Positions 15,757 through 24,521 of a stretch of 64,000 nucleotides of DNA are shown here, piece by piece (within the stretch, counting starts at the first letter, position 1; the number at the start of each line of letters is the position of its first letter). The position numbers and the translations under genes were made by a program. Under the pieces are notes generated by a model. That model was given only the letters and a program-made list of their open reading frames with translations. It was not told the DNA's origin and did not search any database. This DNA is from JAFGOG01 sp034429215. GTDB lineage: Bacteria > Chloroflexota > Anaerolineae > JAAYZQ01. The DNA is taken from NCBI GenBank assembly GCA_034429215.1, contig DAOUGI010000009.1:99184-163183 (forward strand). Direction: 5' to 3'.

Positions 15757-17190
15757 TCAAAACGTGGTCCCTCCCGTAAACTGAAAACCGCGCACGCGCA
15801 GCGCCGGCACGTGGTGGGCGGCGCTGCTCCACCAATCACGGTGCAGCTCGGGGCGATCGCCGATCGCTTCGATGTTGGACAGGGTGTCGAGGACGCCCTG
15901 TGTAAAGCGCAGATTGCGCAGCGCTCCGGTCACGCGGCCCTGCTCGATGAGAAAGGTCCCGTCCCGCGTGGTCCCGGTGGCGATCACCTGCTGCGGATCG
16001 GGGCAGTGGGTGTAGTGAAACCGGGTGACCAGCACGCCCCGCTCCACCCCGGCGATCAACGCCTCGCGCGGCGTCTGCCCCGGGGCGATGAACAGGTGGG
16101 TCGGCGCCGGCCACCGGCTCGCATAGTCGGGAATGCGCGACGGGGCGTGGCCGGTCGAGGCGCGTCCTTCTTTGGCCGCACAGCGGGAATCGTAGGCCAG
16201 GCCCCGCAGAACACCCTGCTCAATCAGGGGCAATGGTTGGGTAGACACACCCTCCCAGTCGAAAGGGAATGCCAGACCGCGCGGGTCGGTTGCGTCGTCC
16301 CACAGCGTCAGATTCTTCCCACACACCCGGCTGTCCATCTTGCCCACGGCAAAGCTGCGTCCCTCCTGCACGGCCTGGGCGCTGAGCCCAATCTGGGCCA
16401 GAAAGTGCAGCAGGTCGGCGACGGCGATCTCTTCCAGGACGGTGACGTAAGGGCCGGGCGGCAGCGGCTGCGGATCGCGGTTGCGGGCGCACTTGTCTAC
16501 GGCCCGCTCGGCGACCGCTTGCGGATCGATCTGGCTCACGTCGCGGCTGATCGCGTCGGCATAGCCGGTCAGAAAACCCAGCCCCTGGGGTGGATGGGCA
16601 TCGATTACCGTCCGCAGTGAGGCTAGGGTCAAAGGCGCGTAGGCGGCCACACCGGCAGTATTGGCGACGGCCAGTTCGCCCACTTCGGTGCTGAACGCGC
16701 CGGTCGCCGTAAAGCCCAGCCTGGCGGCGGCCCGGACAATCGTACCGACGGCCTCGGCGCGTTGGGCAGCGGTCGTGGTCGCCGTTGTCTCAAAGTGGGA
16801 GGTCGCTTCAAGGAAGGCTCTGCCGGCCGGCAGGCCGGGAAATTCTGGATCGGGCGGTTGAAGCCTGGCCAGGGCGGCTGCCTGTTCGGCGACCCAGCGT
16901 CGCCCTTCACGGTCCAGCCGGTTGGTGAGGGCCAACCCCACACCCCCGTTCACAACGGCCCGCACGGCCAGGCGGGCGTTCGACTGGATGACGCTCTGGT
17001 GGATGGCGCTGTTGGCAAAGCGGGTCAGCGCCTGATCCTCGACGAGCAGTGTCGCCTCGACCTCATCGGCGGGCGCGAGACGAAGGAGATCGGTGAGCAG
17101 CTCCAAGGCTTGCTCGCGACCTCGCAGGGTGGGTGTTGTGGGTTCTGCCTTGTGCATTTCGTGCATTTGCCGGCCTGTCCCTTGGCTCAT
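15757..17190 (-). CDS. TldD/PmbA family protein (TldE-like)
   Basis: A 477-residue member of the TldD/PmbA (modulator of DNA gyrase) family. Recognisable segments are a middle domain (SALAVANTAGV-like ELAVANTAGVAAYA near 185), AERAVDKCARNRDPQPLPPGPY-type linkage near 245-270, and the C-terminal block LTLWDDATDPRGLAFPFDWEGV with PLIEQGVLRGLAYDSR and GRASTGHA. The HExxxH zinc motif of TldD is not present, which fits the PmbA/TldE half of the complex. In other bacteria TldD-TldE is a heterodimeric protease that matures peptides. No tldD partner is in this window. ATG 17190 is preferred; a TTG at 17202 lies almost at the predicted transcription start. Confidence 0.9.
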   Translation of the reverse strand: MSQGTGRQMHEMHKAEPTTPTLRGREQALELLTDLLRLAPADEVEATLLVEDQALTRFANSAIHQSVIQSNARLAVRAVVNGGVGLALTNRLDREGRRWVAEQAAALARLQPPDPEFPGLPAGRAFLEATSHFETTATTTAAQRAEAVGTIVRAAARLGFTATGAFSTEVGELAVANTAGVAAYAPLTLASLRTVIDAHPPQGLGFLTGYADAISRDVSQIDPQAVAERAVDKCARNRDPQPLPPGPYVTVLEEIAVADLLHFLAQIGLSAQAVQEGRSFAVGKMDSRVCGKNLTLWDDATDPRGLAFPFDWEGVSTQPLPLIEQGVLRGLAYDSRCAAKEGRASTGHAPSRIPDYASRWPAPTHLFIAPGQTPREALIAGVERGVLVTRFHYTHCPDPQQVIATGTTRDGTFLIEQGRVTGALRNLRFTQGVLDTLSNIEAIGDRPELHRDWWSSAAHHVPALRVRGFQFTGGTTF

Positions 17191-17210
17191 TTGCTTTTCC
17201 AAGCGGCTTG

Positions 17211-17239
17211 ATTGTAATGCAAGTGCGAGAGTCTGTCAA
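17211..17239 (-). promoter_or_regulatory. Sigma70-type promoter for the TldE-like gene
   Basis: Minus-strand TTGACA, 17-base spacer, TACAAT. The predicted transcript starts about 14 bases before ATG 17190. Confidence 0.75.
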
Positions 17240-17259
17240 TGCTGGCGGCAGATAGCACT

Positions 17260-17288
17260 TTGACGGGATGCGGCGGCTGTGCTAAAAT
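17260..17288 (+). promoter_or_regulatory. Sigma70-type promoter for the cytoplasmic GH13 gene
   Basis: TTGACG, 17-base spacer, TAAAAT, divergent from and close to the TldE promoter. Confidence 0.75.
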
Positions 17289-17370
17289 AAAGCACACGGC
17301 AGTTGAGCCGCCCCTGCCGAATTTGCGGATAGGCTCTGGGGGATTCGCTACCAGGAGGATTGCTACCACA

Positions 17371-18852
17371 ATGACGTCGTTCGAGACACCTGAATGGGTT
17401 CGAGATGCGGTCTTTTACCAGATCTTTCCCGACCGGTTTGCGTACAGCCAGCGAGTGCTCAAGCCTTCGAACCTGGAATCTTGGGACAGCCCGCCGACCA
17501 TGTACGGCTTCAAGGGCGGTGACCTGCTTGGGGTGGTCGAGCATCTCGACTATTTGCATGACTTGGGGATAACGGCGATCTATTTCACCCCCGTGTTCCA
17601 ATCTGCGGCCAACCACCGGTACCACACCTACGATTACTATAACGTCGATCCAATCCTGGGCGGGAACGCGGCCTTGCGGACCCTGCTCGACGAGGCCCAC
17701 CGCCGCGGCATGCGGGTGATCCTGGACGGGGTGTTCAACCATGCCAGCCGGGGTTTCTACCAATTCCATCATATCGTCGAGAATGGCGCGGCATCACCCT
17801 ACGTCGATTGGTTCATCATCTACCGCCACCCGTTGGTGCCTTACCATGCGCCCAAGGGGCAGCACGGCTACGAGGCCTGGTGGAACCTGCCGGCCCTGCC
17901 CAAGCTGAACGTCGCCAACCCTGCCGTGCGCGAGTTCCTGTGGGACGTGGCCAGCTACTGGATCGAGTTTGGAGTCGACGGCTGGCGCCTGGACGTGCCG
18001 GCCGAGATCGACGACGACGAATTCTGGCGCGAGTTCCGCCGCCGGGTCAAGGCCGTCAATCCCGACGCCTACATCGTCGGTGAGCTGTGGCACGAGGCGC
18101 ACCGTTGGCTGCAGGGCGATCAGTTTGACGCGATCATGAACTATCCCTTTACCCGCGCCTGCCTGGCCTTTTTCGTCGGCGACAATCTCTTTGCGTCCGA
18201 GGCGGCCAAGTGCGGCCTGGGCAAGATCGCCCCCTATGACGCGCCGGCTTTTGCCGCCGAGATGACGCGCCTGCTGGGGCTCTACCAGCGCCCGGCGACC
18301 GACGTGCAGCTCAACCTGCTCAGCAGCCATGATACCCCCCGTTTCAAGACCCTGGCCCGCGGGGACGATTCGGCCTATGCCCTGGCAACCTTGTTTCAGA
18401 TGACCTATCCCGGCGCGCCGTGCATCTACTACGGCGACGAGATCGGCATGGAGGGCGGTCAGGATCCCGTCTGCCGGGGCGGATTCCCCTGGGATTCGGG
18501 CTGCTGGGCGCAGGGCTTGCTCGACCATGTGAAGCGGTGCACTGCTCTGCGCCATGCCCACCCCGCGCTGCGCCGGGGCGACCTGACCTGGCTGTTCTCA
18601 GGCCAGGGGGTGGTAGCTTTTGGCCGGCGGCTCGGGTCCGAGACGATGCTGGTGATACTGAATGCCAGCTCCCAGCCGGTGATGCTGTCGCTGCATGTGG
18701 CCGGCTATCTGCCTGACGGCGTCCGGCTTTATGACGTCTGGCAGGGGGGCGAGGTCACCGTCACCGGCGGGCGTGTGGACGGCGTCATGATGGCCGCACG
18801 AACGGGAACGGTGTTGGAAGCGATTGGAGATGGGTCGGCAATGCCGAGATAG
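17371..18852 (+). CDS. Cytoplasmic GH13 alpha-glucan hydrolase (neopullulanase/maltogenic-like)
   Basis: A 493-residue GH13 enzyme without a signal peptide. It starts almost directly at the catalytic barrel (AVFYQIFPDRF near 13-24). The four conserved GH13 regions are present: DGVFNHAS, GWRLDVPAE (nucleophile Asp near 209), VGELWHE (acid/base Glu) and LSSHDTPR (third Asp), followed by CIYYGDEIGMEGG and a short C-terminal beta domain. It lacks the N-terminal CBM34-type domain that many neopullulanases have. It probably hydrolyses maltodextrins imported after extracellular digestion by the two secreted GH13 enzymes at 57.4-63.4 kb. The start is set by CAGGAGGAT 10 bases upstream. Confidence 0.93.
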   Translation: MTSFETPEWVRDAVFYQIFPDRFAYSQRVLKPSNLESWDSPPTMYGFKGGDLLGVVEHLDYLHDLGITAIYFTPVFQSAANHRYHTYDYYNVDPILGGNAALRTLLDEAHRRGMRVILDGVFNHASRGFYQFHHIVENGAASPYVDWFIIYRHPLVPYHAPKGQHGYEAWWNLPALPKLNVANPAVREFLWDVASYWIEFGVDGWRLDVPAEIDDDEFWREFRRRVKAVNPDAYIVGELWHEAHRWLQGDQFDAIMNYPFTRACLAFFVGDNLFASEAAKCGLGKIAPYDAPAFAAEMTRLLGLYQRPATDVQLNLLSSHDTPRFKTLARGDDSAYALATLFQMTYPGAPCIYYGDEIGMEGGQDPVCRGGFPWDSGCWAQGLLDHVKRCTALRHAHPALRRGDLTWLFSGQGVVAFGRRLGSETMLVILNASSQPVMLSLHVAGYLPDGVRLYDVWQGGEVTVTGGRVDGVMMAARTGTVLEAIGDGSAMPR

Positions 18853-18857
18853 CCTGT

Positions 18858-18889
18858 CCAGAGCCGGCGCCTGGGTTAGCCGGCTCTGG
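18858..18889 (+). terminator. Hairpin after the GH13 gene
   Basis: A perfect 10-bp stem (CCAGAGCCGG / CCGGCTCTGG), 12-base loop, starting 6 bases after the stop codon. The following TCTTG tail is weak, so termination may be partial. Confidence 0.55.
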
Positions 18890-18905
18890 TCTTGAGAGGT
18901 GCAGG

Positions 18906-19553
18906 GTGAACGACGAACCGATCAGCGCGCGGCCTCTGGTATTTGCGGTCGTGATAGTGCTCGTGCTGTGGCTGCTGGCCCTTGGGGCGCCGGCCGGGCT
19001 TGCCGAGGGAGGTACTGTCCAGAATCAAACAGTCCCTACCTTTACGCCGACACCCGCTCCGGTGACGCCTTCGCCGACGCCGTCTGTGCTCACTCCGACA
19101 AGGGCGACAGGCTTGCCTCGGGCATCGCGCACGCCAACGCCAGAGCCGGGCTCATCTGCTACGCCTGTGCCTCCCCCCGCGACCCCGTCGCCCGCTTTTA
19201 CCCCGCCGGTTTCGACGGCCACTCCATCCCAAACCGGTCCGGAAACGCCGCCGCCAGGCGCGACGCTTCACCCTGCTGCAAACGCCACACCCTCGCCGGA
19301 AGCCACCGTTGGCCCGCCGGCGCCTGGGGATGAGGAGCCTTCCGCAGCGCCGTTGTCAACTTCTGAGGCGTCCGAGCCGGCCGCCGGCCCGACGGAGGCA
19401 GAAGCTCTGCCGACCCTGCCGCCCTGGACCCCTGCCATGAGCAAGACGGCGCTCGCCTCCAGCTCATCCTGTTTGTGGCCGGTAGCCGGGTTGTTGCTGG
19501 TAGCACTGGGTGTGCCGTTGTTAGTGTGGCGTGGCCGTCAGCCCAGGAAATAA
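18906..19553 (+). CDS. Pro/Thr-rich surface protein with N- and C-terminal membrane segments
   Basis: A 215-residue protein of unknown function. A signal or anchor helix (about 12-33) is followed by about 140 residues of low-complexity sequence rich in Pro, Thr, Ser and Ala with repeated PTPTP-like units. A hydrophobic helix near the C terminus (WPVAGLLLVALGVPLLVW) ends in the basic tail RGRQPRK. The arrangement resembles a cell-surface stalk with a stop-transfer anchor, similar in layout to a sortase substrate, but no LPxTG motif is present. The GTG start follows GAGAGGTG. It lies 13 bases before the large secreted propeller gene. Confidence 0.7.
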   Translation: MNDEPISARPLVFAVVIVLVLWLLALGAPAGLAEGGTVQNQTVPTFTPTPAPVTPSPTPSVLTPTRATGLPRASRTPTPEPGSSATPVPPPATPSPAFTPPVSTATPSQTGPETPPPGATLHPAANATPSPEATVGPPAPGDEEPSAAPLSTSEASEPAAGPTEAEALPTLPPWTPAMSKTALASSSSCLWPVAGLLLVALGVPLLVWRGRQPRK

Positions 19554-19566
19554 TCGAGAGTACGAC

Positions 19567-22098
19567 ATGCAATCTGTCCGTTCCCCCCATCGGCTCAAGA
19601 TGTCCAGGCCCTTTCCGGTCTCGCCTGCCAGGCTTGCGGTAGCTCTAACCTGGGGACTGCTCCTGGCGAGCCTGTCACTGCTGCTGGCCCAAGCTCAGCC
19701 TGGCCGTGAGGTGGTTCAGCCTTTTGCGCTGTCAGACCCGGCCTCGCAACCCTCCGTGCTTACCGACCGCCAGCGCTATGGCTTTGTCGTCGTCTCGGGG
19801 CAGTGGCCCGACCGGTTCGACGTAACGCAGCTTCACGCCGGCTGGTACTGCGATTACACGGCGCCGGCCTGCCGGGTCAGCCCCGACGGCATGGACCGCG
19901 CCCTGGGGATCCACGTCGCCGAGTACATAACCGTTCCGGCGTGGCTGGGTCCCCTTGTGGACAACCACCCGGGGACGATCTGGTTGATCGGCAACGAGCC
20001 CGACCGCAAGATAGCGCAGGACGACCGCTTGCCAGAGCAGTACGCCCATGACTATCATAGCCTGTATCAGTTCATTAAGGGGCGCGACCCGACGGCTCGG
20101 ATCGCTGCCGGAAACATTGTGCAGCCGACGCCGATCCGCCTCGCCTACCTCGACCGCGTGCTCGCCGAATACCAGTCGGCCTACGGCCAGCCGATGCCGG
20201 TGGATGCGTGGGGTATCCATAACATGATCCTCAATGAAATACCGGGCGAGTGGGGGGCCGACATACCGCGTGGGATGGAGCTCAGCGAAACCCTTGCGGT
20301 CGCTGTGCCCATCCAGGGCAACGACAATATTTTTACCTTTACCCAGCAGATCTGGACCTTCAGGCAGTGGATGGCCGACCGTGGTTACCAGGGTTATCCA
20401 CTCCTCGTGACCGAATATGGCGTTCTGATGCCCGACGACTTGGGTTTTGACGCACCGCGGGTCAATAACTTTATGTCCGCCACCTTTGATTGGATGGACA
20501 CCGTGACCGACACGGAGCTGGGCGATCCCAGCGACGGTTACCGGCTTGTGCAGCGCTGGGCGTGGTACAGCCTCGACGATCAGATGTACGATCCGGGAAC
20601 TGAGGAGGGTTTCAACGGAAATCTGTTCGATCCCGACACGACCGAGATCACGGTCTTTGGCCAGCACTTTGCCGCCCATACCGGCTCATTTCCGCCCCTG
20701 TCATACGTGGATCTGTCCTTCAGCCGGGCGTGGGCCCAGCCGCCGGCTGTGCTGCCCGGCCCGACCGGCACGCTTACCGTGACGCTGCTGATCGGGATAA
20801 AGAACGCGGGCACGGTCGACTCGGGCGGGTTTCGGGCCATTGCCAGTTATCATGGGCCGGCCAGCGGCCCCCTTGACCGGGTGGTGGACGGCGTGCCGGC
20901 AGCCTCGACGCGCTGGATCTCTTTCACCCTTGCCAACCTGCCGGTGGGCAGCTATTCCGTTTCGGGCATGATAGATACCGACCAGCAGGTGGCCGAATCC
21001 ACCGAGTGCAACAACGGCTTTAGCGGAGCCTTTGCTGTGCCGGCCTATCGTGTCCACCTGCCGCTCGTCGCCAAGCATGCCATGGGAAGGGTGCCAGGGG
21101 AACGCTCCATACTGCGCGGGAGGACCGGCGCTCAAGCTGCGTCTCAGGGCTTTACAGAGTGGCTTGTGCCCACTCTCAACAGCTACCCGGCGCAGATCGC
21201 CATCAACCCTGCCGACGGCATTGTCTGGATCAGCGAGCGAGACGGCAACCAAATCGCCCGCTTTGATCCGCAGACCGGGGCTTTTGTCGAGTACACCATC
21301 CCCGCGACCGGCAGCCAGCCGTGGGGCCTGGCCGTCGATGCTTCAGGCGATGTGTGGTTCGCCGAGATGGCCGGCAACCAGATCGGGCGCTTTGACCCTC
21401 AGGCTGAGACCTTTGTCGAGTATCCCGTCCCAACTTTTGACAGCGAGCCGCGGGACGTGGCCGTCGATCCCGCCCCCAACGGAAACATCTGGTTCACCGA
21501 GAGGGCCGGCAACAAGATTGGCAAGCTGGAACCGGGCACAGGGAGCGTGACCGAGTACAATGTGCCAACGGCCGGTGCTCAGCCGAGCGGGCTGGCAATC
21601 TACGGCACCCGTGGCTGGTTCGCCGAAACGCAGGCCAACCGGCTCGGCCGGGTGACCCTCGCCACCGGCGCCATTGATGATACCCCGCCGATCACTACGC
21701 CGAACAGCCTCCCGGAAGATGTGGTGATCAATTCGGCCGGATACCCCTGGGTAACCGAGGCGCAGGGCAACAAGATTGCCATTTTCAAGGTGTCGACTAT
21801 CAGCGGGTTTGTCCAATATCTAGTGCCGACGCCCGGCAGCGAGCCGTACGGCATAGCCCTGGCCGCCGATGGCGAGACCGTGTGGTTCACCGAGCGGGCC
21901 GGAAACAAGCTGGCCCGTTTCAACCGTAAAGTCAGCGAGTTCCCGTTCGAGTTCCCCCTGCCCACCCCCAACAGCTCGCCCACCGGCATTGCCCTGGACG
22001 GCGCGGGCTGTGCCTGGTACGCCGCCCCGACCGCCAACCGGATCGGGCGCTTTTGCCCGGTTCGCAGTTTTGTGCCTCTGATCCTGAAGAATTGGTAA
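19567..22098 (+). CDS. Large secreted protein: glycoside-hydrolase-like barrel, CARDB domain and Vgb-type beta-propeller
   Basis: An 843-residue exported protein with a signal peptide (about 12-43, ending AQAQPG). Residues about 55-370 look like a TIM-barrel glycoside-hydrolase-superfamily domain (GTIWLIGNEPDRK, YGVLMPDD and W-x-WYSLDD at the places of barrel active-site strands). A CARDB-like adhesion domain (about 380-490) ends with YRVHLPLVAKH. After a short linker come about six 42-residue Vgb/streptogramin-lyase-like propeller blades (W-F-x-E-x-x-GN-x-I-x-x-x), and the chain ends FVPLILKNW. The propeller family name should not be read as antibiotic lyase activity. It may bind or process cell-surface polysaccharide. 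The ATG follows CGAGAGTACG. Confidence 0.85.
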   Translation: MQSVRSPHRLKMSRPFPVSPARLAVALTWGLLLASLSLLLAQAQPGREVVQPFALSDPASQPSVLTDRQRYGFVVVSGQWPDRFDVTQLHAGWYCDYTAPACRVSPDGMDRALGIHVAEYITVPAWLGPLVDNHPGTIWLIGNEPDRKIAQDDRLPEQYAHDYHSLYQFIKGRDPTARIAAGNIVQPTPIRLAYLDRVLAEYQSAYGQPMPVDAWGIHNMILNEIPGEWGADIPRGMELSETLAVAVPIQGNDNIFTFTQQIWTFRQWMADRGYQGYPLLVTEYGVLMPDDLGFDAPRVNNFMSATFDWMDTVTDTELGDPSDGYRLVQRWAWYSLDDQMYDPGTEEGFNGNLFDPDTTEITVFGQHFAAHTGSFPPLSYVDLSFSRAWAQPPAVLPGPTGTLTVTLLIGIKNAGTVDSGGFRAIASYHGPASGPLDRVVDGVPAASTRWISFTLANLPVGSYSVSGMIDTDQQVAESTECNNGFSGAFAVPAYRVHLPLVAKHAMGRVPGERSILRGRTGAQAASQGFTEWLVPTLNSYPAQIAINPADGIVWISERDGNQIARFDPQTGAFVEYTIPATGSQPWGLAVDASGDVWFAEMAGNQIGRFDPQAETFVEYPVPTFDSEPRDVAVDPAPNGNIWFTERAGNKIGKLEPGTGSVTEYNVPTAGAQPSGLAIYGTRGWFAETQANRLGRVTLATGAIDDTPPITTPNSLPEDVVINSAGYPWVTEAQGNKIAIFKVSTISGFVQYLVPTPGSEPYGIALAADGETVWFTERAGNKLARFNRKVSEFPFEFPLPTPNSSPTGIALDGAGCAWYAAPTANRIGRFCPVRSFVPLILKNW

Positions 22099-22101
22099 GA
22101 A

Positions 22102-23460
22102 ATGACGAGTAAGCGAGCCTGGCGGATGGGAGGATCGCCCCGCGCCGTCTGGGTGCTGTTGGCGGTGGCGGTGTGTCTGCGCCTGGCAGCGCTTGCCGTT
22201 TTTCACGGCCCCGATCTTGTTTCCGCTTCCGAGTCCGGCCTGACGGCGGCCAATTGGGTCGCCGGTCGGGGTTACACCTTTGATTTCTATGGCTACCGGA
22301 CCGCCAGCCCGCTGCAGTCGTTCATGCCCCCCTTGTTCACCGTTGTGGTTGCCGCTTGCCTGGCCATGCCCTGGCCCGAAATTGCATTTGGCTTTGTCCA
22401 GGTGGCATTGTCGGGTCTGACGGTGCTGCTTGTGTACCGGATCGCGGTGTGGTTGGCCGGCCCGGCGGTGGGCCTGGTGGCCGCCAGTCTTGCTGCCGTC
22501 TATCCTCCGTTCCTGGTCCTGGTGGATCAGAATACCGTGCCGGTGCTCAACACTTTTTTGTTGGCATTATGGATATGGGCCGGTATAGGCCTGATTGACC
22601 ATGGAGGCCGGCGGTGGGCGGTGCTGGTCGGGCTGGCGTTGGGCCTGAACATTCTCAACCGGCCGTCGAGTGTCGGCCTGGTAGGGGTTATGGCTGTTGG
22701 CCTGTGGCTGCGACCGAGGGATGGCGCAGGAGCAGCGGAGAAAGGCCGCTCCAAGAATTGGTGGCGCCAGGTCATCATGGTCGTGGCGGTAATGGGCCTC
22801 ACCATCGCGCCGTGGCTGGCCCGCGGCCTCCTGGTTCACCGTCGATTCGTCTGGATTTCGACGAACGGCGGTTTCACCTTCTGGAACGGCAACAACCCCT
22901 TTACCACCGGCTCGGCCTTTGACGTGCGAATTGCCGACCTGGTCGCCTATTCCGGGGAGGTCGTGGCTGCGCCCGGCGGCCTGCCGATCGTCCAGGTCAA
23001 GCCCTATCCCCTCCCGCTGGAGCTGCGCGACACGGTGGCGACCCTGGACGAGCTGGAGCTGGATCGGGCTCTGTACGGCGCCTCACTGGCCTTTATCCAG
23101 GCTCACCCCGGCCGCTGGCTGGGACTGCTGGCTCAAAAGTTCGTGGGACTGTGGTGGTTTCGTCCCAACATCGGGCGGTCCAGTGGTTTCTATCAAGAGG
23201 GCTGGATCCTGCCCTACCAGATCCTCTACGTTGGCGTCTTGATCGCAGCGGTCGCCGGCCTGCTCCTGTCGCTCAATCGCTGGCGGCGGTATGTCCTGGT
23301 GTATGGCTTGTTTGCTTACCTAACTGTGGTATATGTCGCATATAACGCCATCACCCGCTACCGCTGGGAGATGGAACCGTACCTGCTGGTGCTGGCTGCG
23401 CTCGCATTAGTGACAGGTTGGCGCCGAGTTTCGCCGGCGCTGCCCGGAAAGGCAGTCTAG
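22102..23460 (+). CDS. Glycosyltransferase family 39-like membrane protein
   Basis: A 452-residue integral membrane protein with about 11 hydrophobic helices and an N-terminal pattern typical of ArnT/PMT-type (GT39/GT-C) transferases: a first helix (AVWVLLAVAVCLRLAALAVF), then a short outer loop with an acidic residue (SASESGLTAANWVAGRGY) and YRTASPLQSFMPPLF. These enzymes use polyprenyl-phosphate sugars to glycosylate lipids or proteins on the outer face of the membrane. The gene begins 3 bases after the stop of the secreted propeller protein and 2 bases before the next membrane protein, so it is part of the polysaccharide cluster. Acceptor unknown. Confidence 0.85.
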   Translation: MTSKRAWRMGGSPRAVWVLLAVAVCLRLAALAVFHGPDLVSASESGLTAANWVAGRGYTFDFYGYRTASPLQSFMPPLFTVVVAACLAMPWPEIAFGFVQVALSGLTVLLVYRIAVWLAGPAVGLVAASLAAVYPPFLVLVDQNTVPVLNTFLLALWIWAGIGLIDHGGRRWAVLVGLALGLNILNRPSSVGLVGVMAVGLWLRPRDGAGAAEKGRSKNWWRQVIMVVAVMGLTIAPWLARGLLVHRRFVWISTNGGFTFWNGNNPFTTGSAFDVRIADLVAYSGEVVAAPGGLPIVQVKPYPLPLELRDTVATLDELELDRALYGASLAFIQAHPGRWLGLLAQKFVGLWWFRPNIGRSSGFYQEGWILPYQILYVGVLIAAVAGLLLSLNRWRRYVLVYGLFAYLTVVYVAYNAITRYRWEMEPYLLVLAALALVTGWRRVSPALPGKAV

Positions 23461-23462
23461 GG

Positions 23463-24521
23463 ATGGTCCCCCTCCGACCGCAGCCTGCAAGCGGGGAACA
23501 GGGCGAGGCTGCCGCGCCGCCGGCCCCGGTGGCGCGATCTGCCGTGCAGGTGGTTCTTGGCCTGCTGTTCAGCGCGCTGTGCCTGTTTCTCGCCCTGCGT
23601 GGGGTGCGGCTGGACGAGCTGGCATCTGTGCTGGGCCGGACTCGGCCGCTTCCCCTGCTGGCTGCCGTCGGAGTCGAGCTTGTCACCTTCCTGGCGATCG
23701 CCGCCCGCTGGCGGCTCTTTTTCACTCCTCATCCCGCGCCCTCGCTTCGGCGGCTGTTCGAGATCCTGAGCGTTGCCCAACTGGCCAATGCCGTGCTGCC
23801 CGGCAAGGCCGGGCCGCTGGTGCGCGCCTACCTGGCCGGACGGGGAACGGCTGGGGGTGCCGCTTTCGCACTGACCACCATCGTCGGCGAAAAGATTGTG
23901 GAAGGCATGAGCCTGGTGCTGATTGCGCTCGCCGTCCTGCCTTGCCTCCGGACAATTCCACTGTGGGCGCAGTTGCCCTGGACGGCCTGGGCCGGCGTTG
24001 CCCTGTTTGCGCTCGTCTTGGGGGTGATGATCTGGCTGGCTTATCACCAACAGGTGGTCCCCCCCCGGATAGAGCGGTTATTGGGGCGCTGGCCTCGGGT
24101 GCTCGACCTGGCCCGCTCGGCCCTGTCGGCTCTCGATGTGTGGCGGCGCGGCAGGACCGTGCTGGCCCTGTGGGGCTGGTCGATTGCCATCTGGGCCATT
24201 ACGATCCTTTTGAACCAGCTCATTCTGTGGGGCCTGGAGATCCGGGTCCCGGCGGTGGCGCCTGTGGTGATCCTGGTAGTGTCTCAGGTTGGGGTCCGTC
24301 TGCCCTCATCGCCGGGCAATATCGGTGTTTTCCACTATTTGAGCGTGCTGGCCCTGTCGCTGTTCGGTGTGGACAAGAGCACGGCGCTTGGCTATGGTGT
24401 TCTCCTGCACCTGGTGATCTACTTGCCGGCCAGCTTGTTGGGGCTCCTGTTCCTGGCCAAATCTGGTTACAGCCTCAGGCGGCTGCGGCAGGCTAGCGAA
24501 CAAAAAGGGTTTTCAGGATGA
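23463..24521 (+). CDS. Lysylphosphatidylglycerol-synthase-type membrane protein (UPF0104)
   Basis: A 352-residue polytopic membrane protein of the LPG_synthase_TM family. It has about eight helices and the typical LAVLLFTLRG-like opening (VVLGLLFSALCLFLALRGV), LANAVLPGKAGPLVRAYL (about 107-124), TTIVGEKIVEG and LPSSPGNIGVFHYL (about 281-294). The last of these contains the PGNIG turn conserved in the family. The soluble aminoacyltransferase domain of MprF is absent. Such stand-alone proteins are common in glycan and glycolipid clusters and may move or modify lipids. It overlaps the following glycosyltransferase by 4 bases (ATGA), indicating translational coupling. Confidence 0.88.
   Translation: MVPLRPQPASGEQGEAAAPPAPVARSAVQVVLGLLFSALCLFLALRGVRLDELASVLGRTRPLPLLAAVGVELVTFLAIAARWRLFFTPHPAPSLRRLFEILSVAQLANAVLPGKAGPLVRAYLAGRGTAGGAAFALTTIVGEKIVEGMSLVLIALAVLPCLRTIPLWAQLPWTAWAGVALFALVLGVMIWLAYHQQVVPPRIERLLGRWPRVLDLARSALSALDVWRRGRTVLALWGWSIAIWAITILLNQLILWGLEIRVPAVAPVVILVVSQVGVRLPSSPGNIGVFHYLSVLALSLFGVDKSTALGYGVLLHLVIYLPASLLGLLFLAKSGYSLRRLRQASEQKGFSG

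Noticed and set aside
21120..22098. Streptogramin lyase (antibiotic resistance) suggested by the propeller repeats.
   Set aside because: The propeller is part of a large secreted protein, and Vgb-like repeats are widespread; no evidence for lyase activity.
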